From CAZOZZ01 sp965262425 (GTDB lineage: Bacteria > Acidobacteriota > Terriglobia > 20CM-2-55-15): a DNA stretch of 64,000 bases. The translations under genes and the position numbers were made by a program. The stretch is from positions 4,588,001 through 4,652,000 of the forward strand of contig OZ253536.1 in assembly GCA_965262425.1 (NCBI GenBank). The letters are read 5' to 3'. The notes under the pieces are model-generated. The model was not told the origin of the DNA and made no database searches. It worked only from the letters and a program-made list of their open reading frames with translations. Below are positions 46,395 through 54,806 of this stretch, one piece after another. Every line of letters begins with the position of its first letter. Positions within the stretch are counted from its first letter, which is position 1.

Positions 46395-46785
46395 TCTTTT
46401 ACCCCCAAAGTGAGTCTGTCCGAAAATTCGCAGACTCGTCGCTTAATAGCCAAAATGAGAACCGGTGGTACCGATTCCCTCCACATCACAGGCTCTCCAT
46501 GAAGTTCAACAGGAATTTGATTTGGATCAGGCAGGACCCATGACATTCGCACCGACTCGAACGAGCCGGTAGCTGCTTTCCGTAGCCATTGCCTTCAGCG
46601 GACCCCACTTTGTCCATAAACTCTTGAGCCAGTGACACTAATCCCTAGCTAGTCAGATAAGGTACTAACCGTATGTCAATAGTGTCAAGGGAAAATGCCC
46701 CAATTATGCCATCTGTCGACACGTCGTCTTCGGCCCGGCAACCCCCTGATAGCAGTGCGAACAGCAAAGTTTCATCGGCGACGGA
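46395..46785. other. Upstream region of the TonB receptor, no gene
   Basis: I see no convincing gene in these 391 bases. Near the receptor start there is a perfect 7-bp inverted repeat GAGTCTG (46412-46418) / CAGACTC (46431-46437) in the presumed 5' leader, which could be an operator or a small hairpin. The ribosome binding site reads TGGGGGT on the minus strand. Confidence 0.4.
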
Positions 46786-47292
46786 TCAACCTGCCGACTT
46801 GCGTTCTTGCCGGGACGCATCTGCCAGGACGACGGAAGTCTCGATCTGTCGATCGCCCACGGTCCAATATTTTCGGAGGAGTCGGACCTTTTCGTCTGGA
46901 GGAACCAGCCGAAATCCATGTTTTTCATAGAAGTGGATGGCCCAGGTAGCGGCAGCCCAGGTGCCGATCAGGAGTGGGCCTCGGGATCGTTCCCGAAGGG
47001 CGGAAAGCAACCCTCCGCCGATCCCCTGGTTCTGCATGGACGGTCGAACGTAGGCGTGGCGGATGAGAGTCACGTCTGCCACGGCCTGGATCCCCATGAC
47101 CCCTGCGACCTCGCCTTCATGTTCCCGGCACAAGAACACGACTCCAGCGTCCAGTTCAGCGCGAAGTTCGTCCCTGGGCATGTAGGGCTCGGACCAGCAG
47201 TCGGAGGGGATGACGCCTTTGTAGATTCCGGCCGCATCGTTGACGATCAAGTAGATCGATTCGAAATCCTCATCGATGCAGCGGCGGATCAT
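46786..47292 (-). CDS. GNAT-family N-acetyltransferase
   Basis: A protein of 168 residues. The acetyl-CoA binding motif A is HAYVRPSMQNQGIGGGLLSALRE (QxxGxG), preceded by VAGVMGIQAV and followed by ATWAIHFYEKHGFRLV (motif B). The acceptor substrate is unknown. It lies 10 bases downstream of the isopropylmalate-type dehydrogenase gene on the same strand, so the two are probably co-transcribed. Confidence 0.88.
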   Translation of the reverse strand: MIRRCIDEDFESIYLIVNDAAGIYKGVIPSDCWSEPYMPRDELRAELDAGVVFLCREHEGEVAGVMGIQAVADVTLIRHAYVRPSMQNQGIGGGLLSALRERSRGPLLIGTWAAATWAIHFYEKHGFRLVPPDEKVRLLRKYWTVGDRQIETSVVLADASRQERKSAG

Positions 47293-47302
47293 GGTTGTCT
47301 TT

Positions 47303-48388
47303 TCAGGAAGCCTGCTCCCGGATGGCGCCGACGACCATGTCTCCTATTTCTGTGGTGCTCAGCCCACTTCGTGCGTCTACCGACGGGATCCGCTTGGACG
47401 AGAGCAAAGCCTCGATCGCACGTTCCACTCGATCGGCCGATTTCGTCTCGTTCACAAAGTCCAGGAGCATGCCGATCGCAGCGATCGCTCCGAGAGGGTT
47501 CGCAACGTTCTGTCCCGCATATTTCGGCGCCGAACCATGGATCGGCTCGAACATTCCGTGTTTGCCTGGATGGATGTTCCCGGAGGCCGCGATACCCATG
47601 CCGCCCTGAATCATGGCTCCAAGATCGGTAATGATGTCGCCGAACAGGTTCGTCGTCACGATCACATCGAACCACTCCGGGTTCTTCACCATCCACATGC
47701 AGCAGGCATCGACGTAAGCGTGATCCTGTTCGATGCCCGGGTACTCTCGTCCGATCCGGGCGAAGCGCCTCGTCCATATGTCATGTGGGCGGATCGCGTT
47801 GGCCTTATCGACCAGCATCAGTTTGGCCGACTGGCCTTCCCCGCGGGCTTTCTTGCGCCGCTCGGCCAGTTCAAACGAATAGCGAATCGCCCGGTCGACG
47901 CCGTTCCCCGTGTAGACCCCCACAACCGTCGCCACTTCGTCGGCCATGTCTTTCTTTACAATCCCGCCGATCTGGGAATAAAGCCCCTCCGTGTTTTCAC
48001 GCACGACAACGAAATTGATGTCGTCCGGGGTCTTGTCCTTTAACGGGCAAAGGTGTTCCGCATACAACTTGACGGGCCGCAGGTTGACGTACAGGTCCAG
48101 GCCGAAACGGAGCCCCAGAATAACCGAACGCTCCACCAGTCCCGGCTCGACGTCCGGATGCCCGATCGCTCCCAGGAAGATGGCGTCCAGTGTTTTCCAT
48201 TCTTCGATGGCCGAATCCGGGACCAGTTCCTTCGTCTTTAAATAGTATTCGCCGCTGTAGGGATAGTCGACGATCTCGTAGTCAAACCCGTCGATCTCGG
48301 CTAGCGTCTGCAACACCTTGAGCCCTTCTGCGGCAACTTCGGGCCCGATACCGTCGCCCGGGAGAGATCCAATCTTATAAGTCTTCAT
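47303..48388 (-). CDS. Isopropylmalate/isocitrate-family beta-decarboxylating dehydrogenase
   Basis: A protein of 361 residues. The N-terminus IGSLPGDGIGPEV and the active-site segments FVVVRENTEGLYS, DKANAIRPHDIWTRRF and TTNLFGDIITDLGAMIQGG with HGSAPKYAGQNVANPLGAI are those of the family that oxidises and decarboxylates 2-hydroxyacids with an adjacent carboxyl. RENTEG rather than the RELTGG of enterobacterial LeuB points to a LeuB of the archaeal/Thermus kind, or an isocitrate, homoisocitrate or tartrate dehydrogenase. No leuC/leuD or leuA is in the window, so leucine synthesis is only one possibility. The GNAT gene follows. Confidence 0.85.
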   Translation of the reverse strand: MKTYKIGSLPGDGIGPEVAAEGLKVLQTLAEIDGFDYEIVDYPYSGEYYLKTKELVPDSAIEEWKTLDAIFLGAIGHPDVEPGLVERSVILGLRFGLDLYVNLRPVKLYAEHLCPLKDKTPDDINFVVVRENTEGLYSQIGGIVKKDMADEVATVVGVYTGNGVDRAIRYSFELAERRKKARGEGQSAKLMLVDKANAIRPHDIWTRRFARIGREYPGIEQDHAYVDACCMWMVKNPEWFDVIVTTNLFGDIITDLGAMIQGGMGIAASGNIHPGKHGMFEPIHGSAPKYAGQNVANPLGAIAAIGMLLDFVNETKSADRVERAIEALLSSKRIPSVDARSGLSTTEIGDMVVGAIREQAS

Positions 48389-48616
48389 TATGCCTTCAGT
48401 CCTATGATGAGTTGTAGTGGAAGTATCAAGACGTCGCCCATCGAATCCAGGCGACGACTACGGGTAAGAAAACCGACTATAGATAATAACCTCAATGAGA
48501 AGATTTGCTGCCGGAATTTGGCTGCTTGGCGTCCGCTGCCCGACGCTGCGGACAAAACATGTACAATATGACGTTTGGAGAGGCAACTTCATCATCAGAG
48601 CGGAATAGAGGGGAAC

Positions 48617-49696
48617 ATGAATACAAAAGTCGACGTTGCTGAAGAGCGGGTCCTCGGTGAACTGAGCAAGGTTCGCGACCCTGATCTGGGGAAGGACATC
48701 GTTTCGCTCGGTTTCGTTCGAAACCTTAAGATCGAAGGCGGTTCGGTATCGTTCGACATCAACCTGACAACCCCGGCGTGCCCGGTCAAGGATCAGATGC
48801 GCGACGAGGCCGAAGCGCTTGTGGGTGCGCTCGATGGTGTCACGAGCGCGAAGGCAAACATGACCGCGGAGGTCCGACAAGCTCCCCGTATGGACAAGAG
48901 TACGATTGCGGGCGTCAAGAATATCGTCGCGGTCGGCAGCGGTAAGGGAGGCGTTGGCAAGTCTACTATTGCCGTCAACGTTGCGACCGCGTTGTCGATG
49001 GCGGGCGCCCGGGTGGGGGTCCTGGACGGTGACATATACGGACCTACGATGCCGATCATGCTCGGGGTGACCGGGCCGCCTGATCATGTCGGCAATCGGA
49101 TTACGCCGCGGGAGTCGTCCGGACTGAAATTCATGTCGATGGGGCTCATGGTCAAGACTCCGGATCAACCGTTGATCTGGCGCGGACCGATGGCCCATAA
49201 GGCTTTTCAGCAGTGTTTGTTCGAGGTGAACTGGGGGGAGTTGGATTACCTGATCGTCGATCTGCCTCCCGGAACCGGTGACGTTCATCTCACCCTGGCA
49301 CAATCGGTTCCCATTACCGGCTGCGTCATCGTTTCGACTCCGCAGGATGTCGGGCTGCAGATCTCGATGAAGACCTTGCGCATGTTCGAGCAAACCAAGG
49401 TTCCCATTCTGGGGATTATCGAGAACATGGCGTACTACGTGTGTCCTCACTGCGACTCCAAAGACCACATCTTTGGAGACGGTGGAGCTCGTCGGGCCGC
49501 CGGACAACTCGACATTCCGTTTCTGGGGGAGGTTCCGCTGGACCTTCCGATTCGAACTCAGGCGGATGCCGGTGTGCCAATTGTTCTGGCCCAGCCCGAA
49601 GCGGCCAGCAGTGTCGTGTTGCGGGAGATCGCCGAGCGTCTGGCCGCACAGATCAGCATTCAGAACTACAATGCGCCCGTTCTGGAGGTGGAGTAG
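48617..49696 (+). CDS. mrp: Mrp/ApbC-type iron-sulfur carrier ATPase
   Basis: A protein of 359 residues. The N-terminal ~90 residues form a MIP18/DUF59 domain (SKVRDPDLGKDIVSLGFV...). The P-loop domain starts with the deviant Walker A GSGKGGVGKST. YLIVDLPPGTGDVHL carries Walker B, and the C-terminal YYVCPHC supplies the CxxC pair that binds a bridging Fe-S cluster. It would assemble and transfer Fe-S clusters in the cytosol. The ATG at 48617 with upstream GAGGGG is preferred over an in-frame ATG at 48575. DUF971 follows directly, a common arrangement. Confidence 0.92.
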   Translation: MNTKVDVAEERVLGELSKVRDPDLGKDIVSLGFVRNLKIEGGSVSFDINLTTPACPVKDQMRDEAEALVGALDGVTSAKANMTAEVRQAPRMDKSTIAGVKNIVAVGSGKGGVGKSTIAVNVATALSMAGARVGVLDGDIYGPTMPIMLGVTGPPDHVGNRITPRESSGLKFMSMGLMVKTPDQPLIWRGPMAHKAFQQCLFEVNWGELDYLIVDLPPGTGDVHLTLAQSVPITGCVIVSTPQDVGLQISMKTLRMFEQTKVPILGIIENMAYYVCPHCDSKDHIFGDGGARRAAGQLDIPFLGEVPLDLPIRTQADAGVPIVLAQPEAASSVVLREIAERLAAQISIQNYNAPVLEVE

Positions 49697-50074
49697 ATGC
49701 CCACGGGCGCCGGTCCTACGGATCCGGTGAAGATCAAGAAACTGGATTCCCAGAACCTGATGATCCGTTGGGCGGACGGGCACGAGAGTCGCTACGTTGG
49801 CCCGGTGCTCCGCGGTTTGTGTCCGTGTGCGTCCTGCCAGGATGAAGACACTGGTAAACGTCTGGTCCTGCCCATTCACATCCCCGACACGCTCGAGTTC
49901 CAGAAGGTGGAAATTGTTGGCCAGTACGCGCTGCAGTTCGAATGGAGTGACGGCCACCGGACGGGAATCTACAGTTTCGAGCGATTGCGACAACTCTGTC
50001 CCTGCGCCGATTGCACGAAGGGGACACCGTCTGCCTCCACCGAAGGCGGCCAGTCCGAACCTGCGGCGAGCTAA
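49697..50074 (+). CDS. DUF971 protein
   Basis: A protein of 125 residues. It contains two CPCxxC motifs (CPCASC and CPCADC) and an RWADGHESRY / EWSDGHRTGIYSFERLRQLCP core. This is the DUF971 / gamma-butyrobetaine hydroxylase N-terminal-like fold. Such proteins often accompany mrp and are thought to take part in Fe-S metabolism; the paired cysteines suit metal or cluster binding. Its ATG directly follows the mrp TAG (TAGATG), and ubiX begins six bases after its stop. Confidence 0.87.
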   Translation: MPTGAGPTDPVKIKKLDSQNLMIRWADGHESRYVGPVLRGLCPCASCQDEDTGKRLVLPIHIPDTLEFQKVEIVGQYALQFEWSDGHRTGIYSFERLRQLCPCADCTKGTPSASTEGGQSEPAAS

Positions 50075-50079
50075 CGAGG

Positions 50080-50637
50080 ATGATCAGACTGATAGTAGGG
50101 ATTTCCGGCGCGTCCGGGGCAATCTACGGCATTCGCCTGCTCGAGTTGCTCCAGGGACGAGATGTCGAGACCCATCTGATTGTCACCGAAATGGCACGAG
50201 TGACCATCTCCATGGAGACCGACTACTCTAATTCAGCGGTCGAGGAACTGGCAGACCATGTTCACGGGGTTAAGGATCTGGCAGCGACCCTCTCCAGCGG
50301 ATCGTTCATCACCGACGGGATGATCATCGCCCCTTGCTCGGTCCGAACCCTATCCGCGGTGGCACGCTCGGCGAACGACAACCTCCTGACACGAGCGGCC
50401 GACGTCACGCTCAAAGAACGTCGTCGGTTGATCCTTCTCTTTCGTGAAACGCCCCTGCACGAAGGTCATTGCCGCCTGATGCTGGACGCTTCGCGCCTGG
50501 GCGCCGTCATCATGCCACCGGTACCCGCCTTCTACATCAAGCCCGAAACAATCCGAGACATGGTCGACCACACCGTCGGTCGTGTCCTGGATTTCTGGAA
50601 CCTGGACATTCCCGAAACGAAACGCTGGAAACAGTAG
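50080..50637 (+). CDS. ubiX: Flavin prenyltransferase UbiX
   Basis: A protein of 185 residues that makes prenylated FMN, the cofactor of UbiD decarboxylases. The N-terminal GISGASGAIYGIRLLE phosphate-binding loop, GMIIAPCSVRTLSAVARS and the RETPLHEGHCRLMLDAS segment are diagnostic. ATG at 50080 follows ACGAGG. It is probably in an operon with mrp and the DUF971 gene. No ubiD is visible in this window. Confidence 0.93.
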   Translation: MIRLIVGISGASGAIYGIRLLELLQGRDVETHLIVTEMARVTISMETDYSNSAVEELADHVHGVKDLAATLSSGSFITDGMIIAPCSVRTLSAVARSANDNLLTRAADVTLKERRRLILLFRETPLHEGHCRLMLDASRLGAVIMPPVPAFYIKPETIRDMVDHTVGRVLDFWNLDIPETKRWKQ

Positions 50638-50646
50638 TCAGAGCCA

Positions 50647-50735
50647 GTTCAACGCAAAGACGCCAAAACGCAAAGCCCGCAAAGATATATAGTTTTCTTC
50701 GCGCTCCTTTGCGAATTTTGCGTCTTTGCGTTGAA
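50647..50735. repeat. Dispersed GCAAAG-type palindrome (copy 4)
   Basis: The left arm is gttcaacgcaaagacgccaa... (50647-50684). The right arm is ctttgcgaattttgcgtctt... to 50735. It lies in the gap between the convergent ubiX and dcd genes. Confidence 0.6.
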
Positions 50736-50744
50736 GCTCTTTTC

Positions 50745-51311
50745 CTAGCTACTACTACCAGTTTTGGGAAACTCGATCTTCTTCTGAGCCTGGTACTTAC
50801 CCTTGCGGTCCTTGTAGGAGACCGTGCAGGGTTCGTCGGACTGGAAAAACAATACCTGGCAGAGGCCTTCGTTGGCGTAGATCCGGACGGGGACCGGCGT
50901 GGTGTTGGCTATCGAGACCGTTACGAACCCCTCCCATTCCGGTTCAAAAGGGGTCACGTTCATGAACACGCCGGCTCTGGCATACGTGGATTTCCCCGTC
51001 GCCAGCGTCAGGATGTCGCGGGGAATCCGGAGGTATTCGACCGTGCGGCCCAGGACGTAACTATTGGGGGGGATGTCGCAATGGGGGCCCCGATGGTCCC
51101 TGTAAAACTCGGGAGGAATCGACTTCGGATCGAGGATGGCGTCCGGGGGAGGGGCGAAGATCTTGAACTCGTCCGCCAGACGGAGATCGTATCCATAAGA
51201 CGACAGTCCGTAGGAGATCGTGCCTTCCGCGACCTGAGCCGCGCTGAACGGCTCGATCATCCTTTCCTTCTCCGCTTTTTCGCGGATCCACGAATCCGGT
51301 TTAATTGCCAT
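50745..51311 (-). CDS. dcd: dCTP deaminase
   Basis: A protein of 188 residues. GTISYGLSSYGYDLRLADEFKIF at the N-terminus, LGRTVEYLRIPRDILTLATGKSTYARAGVFMNVTPFEPEWEGFVTVSI (with the catalytic Glu) and NEGLCQVLFFQSDEPC are typical of Dcd. It converts dCTP to dUTP for thymidylate synthesis. The length matches the E. coli-type enzyme. The C-terminal Lys-rich tail closes over the active site in known structures. It is a stand-alone gene, divergent from the HU gene. Confidence 0.93.
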   Translation of the reverse strand: MAIKPDSWIREKAEKERMIEPFSAAQVAEGTISYGLSSYGYDLRLADEFKIFAPPPDAILDPKSIPPEFYRDHRGPHCDIPPNSYVLGRTVEYLRIPRDILTLATGKSTYARAGVFMNVTPFEPEWEGFVTVSIANTTPVPVRIYANEGLCQVLFFQSDEPCTVSYKDRKGKYQAQKKIEFPKTGSSS

Positions 51312-51382
51312 TGCCTAACGCCCCCTCTGGATGGTAAAAATATGGTTTCAAAAGAGATAGCCGAAATGAATGGAGGTTCATT

Positions 51383-51649
51383 GTGATTAAAGTCGATCTT
51401 GTCAATCAGATCGTCGCACGCACGGGTGTCAGTAAGACGAAGGCCGAACAAGCTGTCGACACCATTTTCGATTCGATGAAGAAAGCCTTGAAGCGCGACG
51501 ACCGCATTGAACTTCGTGGCTTTGGCGTGTTTTCCGTCAAGCCCAGGAAGACCGGCATAGGGAGAAACCCGCGCACGGGGTCCGAAGTCAGTATCCCTCC
51601 CGGCAAGGCCGTTCGATTCAAACCCGGTAAGGACTTGCAGTCGTTGTAG
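51383..51649 (+). CDS. HU/IHF-family DNA-binding protein
   Basis: A nucleoid protein of 88 residues. KVDLVNQIVARTGVSKTKAEQAVDTIF forms the helical dimer part, RIELRGFGVFSV and the RNPRTGSEVSIP arm bind DNA, and AVRFKPGKDLQ ends the fold. The start is GTG at 51383 with GGAGG 8 bases upstream. The sequence does not clearly separate HU from IHF alpha. It lies 8-17 bases before the site-2 protease gene. Confidence 0.92.
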   Translation: MIKVDLVNQIVARTGVSKTKAEQAVDTIFDSMKKALKRDDRIELRGFGVFSVKPRKTGIGRNPRTGSEVSIPPGKAVRFKPGKDLQSL

Positions 51650-51666
51650 ATCGCCCCGTGGGATCG

Positions 51667-52590
51667 ATGGAAACCGACGTTCCGAACCTGACTTGGGAGC
51701 CGCCCCTCGCGGAGCGACCCAACCCGTTTCCGTGGCTGAACGTCATCCTCTTTCTCGCCACCGGTTTCACCACCCTGTTCATGGGCACCCTGTTTATGGT
51801 GTCGTTCGAACAGGACCCTTCCTTCGCGCCCGGTGGAATTCTGCAGTCGATGTGGCAGGAGCCCAAAACCCTGCTTCGAGGCCTTCCTTTCAGCCTTGCC
51901 ATCATGTCGATCCTTCTCGCCCATGAGATGGGCCACTACCTCACCTGCCGTTACTACGGGATATCGGCGACGCTTCCATACTTCATCCCGGCTCCCACGT
52001 TGGTGGGGACTTTCGGCGCTTTTATCCGGATCCGTTCTCCCATCCAGCATAAGGCCGCCCTGCTCGATGTGGGCGTCGCAGGCCCGATCGCCGGTTTCGT
52101 GCTATCGGTGCCGATACTGGCAGTCGCCCTTGCCAAGCCTCGCTACGTGAACAGCGAATCGGTCGACGGACTTCTTTCTCTGGGAGAGCCGTTGATCTTC
52201 AAGATCGTCGCGTTTCTGATGGGCGTGGTCCCTCCTCCAGGAATGGAACCGCTCCTGCACCCGATTGGATTCGCTGCCTGGATCGGCTTTCTTCTCACCA
52301 CACTGAACCTGATCCCAGTCGGTCAACTCGACGGAGGACACATAGCTTACGCGCTATTCGGACGCTTCCACAAGAGGATCTCCCAGCTTTTTCTTTTTGC
52401 CCTGTTACCCCTGGGCATCTTCTTCTGGCCCGGCTGGATTGTGTGGATTTTTCTCCTGGCCCTGATGGGAAGTCGGCATCCTCCAACATTGGACGACAGT
52501 CTCCCTCTGGAGCGCCGTCACGTCGTCCTGGGCTGGGTCGCCCTGGCAATGTTTGTTTTGTGTTTTACGCCTGTTCCGATGTCGTTCTAG
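51667..52590 (+). CDS. Site-2 protease family (M50) membrane metalloprotease
   Basis: A protein of 307 residues with about six membrane segments. The zinc motif HEMGH occurs in ILLAHEMGHYLTCRYYG, and the third ligand lies in NLIPVGQLDGGHIAYALFG. This is the minimal M50 core without PDZ domains. The family cleaves transmembrane anti-sigma or regulator segments; its substrate here is unknown. ATG at 51667 and GTG at 51658 are both possible starts. It is probably co-transcribed with the HU gene. Confidence 0.87.
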   Translation: METDVPNLTWEPPLAERPNPFPWLNVILFLATGFTTLFMGTLFMVSFEQDPSFAPGGILQSMWQEPKTLLRGLPFSLAIMSILLAHEMGHYLTCRYYGISATLPYFIPAPTLVGTFGAFIRIRSPIQHKAALLDVGVAGPIAGFVLSVPILAVALAKPRYVNSESVDGLLSLGEPLIFKIVAFLMGVVPPPGMEPLLHPIGFAAWIGFLLTTLNLIPVGQLDGGHIAYALFGRFHKRISQLFLFALLPLGIFFWPGWIVWIFLLALMGSRHPPTLDDSLPLERRHVVLGWVALAMFVLCFTPVPMSF

Positions 52591-52600
52591 GAGCGTGCGT

Positions 52601-52752
52601 GGCAGAAGGGATCGTAGCGAGAAAGTGGGGGGTTGCGGCCACTTGTACTTTCCCGGAATTGAGACCTTGAGCTCCGATACAGGCAACATCTATGATAGCA
52701 GCCGGTCGATGCAAGAGGGTGACCGCAAGTCGAGGCGGTGATCCCTTCTGCC
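52601..52752. repeat. 13-bp perfect inverted repeat bounding a 152-bp intergenic segment
   Basis: ggcagaagggatc (52601-52613) and gatcccttctgcc (52740-52752) are exact inverted repeats 126 bases apart. They lie between the M50 gene and the E1 alpha gene. The segment has no reading frame of note. It could be a small MITE or a structured leader; no target duplication was found. Confidence 0.5.
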
Positions 52753-52813
52753 GCGCAGGCCCCTGGACGGAAGTGACTCGTGACGTACGCTGGTAACGTG
52801 TTGGAGAATCGTA

Positions 52814-53779
52814 ATGAGGAGTGACGGACTCGAACTCTACAGGAAACTGTATCTTTGCCGCCGTGCCGAGGAGCGGATCATCGAGCACTATCCGGAGAAC
52901 GAAATGCGAACGCCGATGCACATGTCCATGGGGCAGGAGTTCATCGCGGTCGCCGTCTGTCACGTTTTGAACGGCGATGATCAAGTGTTCGCGTCATACC
53001 GGAGTCATGCGGTATTTCTGGCGAAGACCGGCAACGCCGAGCTTTTTTTCGCTGAACTCTACGGCCGGCAGACCGGTACCGCCGGGGGCAAAGGTGGATC
53101 GATGCACCTTTCGGATCCCGCAAACGGACACCTCTGTTCTTCGGCTGTCGTGGCGAGCTGCCTGCCTGTTGCTGTGGGTGCCGCATTCGCGAACAAGGTT
53201 CTGGAGAATGAACGGCTGTGTGTGGTGTTTTTCGGGGACGGTGCTCTGGATGCAGGAGTCTTCTGGGAAAGCTTGAACGCCGCCAGCCTCTACAAAGTCC
53301 CCTTGCTCTTCGTCTTTGAGGATAACGAGTTGGCCGTCCACACTTTCGCCTCGGCGCGCCAGGCAACGAGAGACATCGCGGATGTTGCCCGTCAGATGAG
53401 TGTGGATGTCTTTGAGTCGAACTCAACGGACGTGGAAGAAGTCGCAGACCTGTTTGCTGGTGCCGCCGCCGGGGTTCGCGCAACGGGCTCGCCCGCGTTC
53501 CTGCGATTGAAATGCTACCGGTACCTGGAGCACGTGGGTACGAACCCGGACTTTGAAGCCGGCTATCGTTCAAAAGAGGAGTACGAACGCTGGTTTGCGC
53601 GTGACTGTGTGATCACCCAAAGATCGCGTCTGCTCGAAGCAGGGATACGAGAAAACGACGTGAAGGCGGTCGAAATCCAGGTCGACCGACAGATCGAGGA
53701 AGGCTTGCAAGCGGCCAGGATCGCGCCCTTCCCGCCCCTCGGCGCGCTCTATCGAGGAGTCTTTCATGAGGCGGATTAG
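52814..53779 (+). CDS. Thiamine-diphosphate-dependent dehydrogenase E1, alpha subunit
   Basis: A protein of 321 residues of the pyruvate/2-oxoacid dehydrogenase E1 alpha family. The ThDP/Mg motif is FGDGALDAGVFWESLN (GDG...N). FASYRSHAVFLAKTG and GTAGGKGGSMHLSDPANG are characteristic. The beta subunit gene overlaps its end by 14 bases, so they form a heterotetramer. The neighbouring E2 and E3 genes of a normal complex are absent, so the pair may feed another acceptor, as similar pairs in surface-polysaccharide or secondary-metabolite clusters appear to do (inference). Confidence 0.88.
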   Translation: MRSDGLELYRKLYLCRRAEERIIEHYPENEMRTPMHMSMGQEFIAVAVCHVLNGDDQVFASYRSHAVFLAKTGNAELFFAELYGRQTGTAGGKGGSMHLSDPANGHLCSSAVVASCLPVAVGAAFANKVLENERLCVVFFGDGALDAGVFWESLNAASLYKVPLLFVFEDNELAVHTFASARQATRDIADVARQMSVDVFESNSTDVEEVADLFAGAAAGVRATGSPAFLRLKCYRYLEHVGTNPDFEAGYRSKEEYERWFARDCVITQRSRLLEAGIRENDVKAVEIQVDRQIEEGLQAARIAPFPPLGALYRGVFHEAD

Positions 53780-54806
53780 CTTCTGCGAGGCTCTCAACGA
53801 GGCGATGACTCAAGAAATGGAACGGGATCCTCGGGTCTTCGTCTACGGCATCGGGGTGCCGGATCACAAGGAGATTTTCGGCAGTACGGCCGGTCTTCTG
53901 GAGAAATTCGGATCGAACCGTTGCTTCGACACGCCAATCGCAGAAGATGCCATGACCGGTTTCGGCATGGGGGCCGCCATCAACGGCCTGCGTCCCATCC
54001 ACATCCACATCCGTGTTGATTTTCTGCTGCTGGCCATGAACCAGCTCGTCAACATGATTTCGACTTATGCGTACTCGACCGCCGGCAGGGGAAAGGTGCC
54101 GATGGTGATTCGCGCGGTCGTCGGCAGAGGTTGGGGGCAGGGATACCAGCACAGCAAAAGTTTGCATTCATACTTCTCGCACATCCCGGGTCTCAAAGTT
54201 GTGCTTCCGACCACCCCTTACGATGCGAAGGGTTTGTTGACGGCGGCCATCCGCGACGACAACCCGGTTGTGTTTCTTGAACACCGCTGGCTCTATTGGG
54301 CGGTGGACGAGGTGCCTGAAGACCCTTATGAGATCCCGCTTGGCACCAGCAACATCCTCCGCGAGGGTTCTCGGTTGACTCTGGTTGGAACGTCCTGGAT
54401 GAACGTGGAATGCTTGAGGGCGGCCGACGTTCTGGCAAAAAGAGGCGTTGAAGTCGAAGTTGTGGACGTTCGTACGATTGCTCCGTTCGACGAAACTCTT
54501 ATCGTGGAATCGGTTCGCAAGACGGGGCGATGTCTCGTCGCCGACAACGATTGGTCGCATTCAGGGTTCAGCGCCGAAGTGGTTTCACGCGTCTCCGAGC
54601 AATGTTTCGGCCAGTTGAAGTCGCCCGTAAAAAGAATTGGTTTTGCGCCGACACCCTGTCCGACGGTCCGGAGCCTGGAAAACGAGTTCTATCCGAACGC
54701 GGAGAATATCATTCGCGCTGTCGAAGCAGAGTTGGACTTGTCCCCCACCGACCTCTCGGCTGAGGATTTCTACAGTCACGAGCGGCGATTTACGGGTCCA
54801 TTCTAG
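53766..54806 (+). CDS. Thiamine-diphosphate-dependent dehydrogenase E1, beta subunit
   Basis: A protein of 346 residues of the transketolase-like E1 beta family. CFDTPIAEDAMTGFGMGAAINGLRPIHIHIRVDF contains the ThDP-contacting Glu. VIRAVVGRGWGQGYQHSKSLHSYFSHIPGLKVVLPTTP and the C-terminal VEVVDVRTIAPFDETLIVESVRKTGRCLVADND are typical. The TAG stop (54804-54806) lies inside the CTAG target site of the IS1380 element that follows, so the protein end is intact. It is co-translated with the alpha subunit. Confidence 0.9.
   Translation: MRRISFCEALNEAMTQEMERDPRVFVYGIGVPDHKEIFGSTAGLLEKFGSNRCFDTPIAEDAMTGFGMGAAINGLRPIHIHIRVDFLLLAMNQLVNMISTYAYSTAGRGKVPMVIRAVVGRGWGQGYQHSKSLHSYFSHIPGLKVVLPTTPYDAKGLLTAAIRDDNPVVFLEHRWLYWAVDEVPEDPYEIPLGTSNILREGSRLTLVGTSWMNVECLRAADVLAKRGVEVEVVDVRTIAPFDETLIVESVRKTGRCLVADNDWSHSGFSAEVVSRVSEQCFGQLKSPVKRIGFAPTPCPTVRSLENEFYPNAENIIRAVEAELDLSPTDLSAEDFYSHERRFTGPF

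Noticed and set aside
48458..49993. 511-residue open frame on the minus strand
   Set aside because: Antisense to mrp and the DUF971 gene, both of which have complete active-site motifs.
52640..52813. Possible riboswitch upstream of the thiamine-dependent E1 genes
   Set aside because: I could not find the conserved cores of the TPP or other known riboswitches; only the 13-bp inverted repeat is clear.
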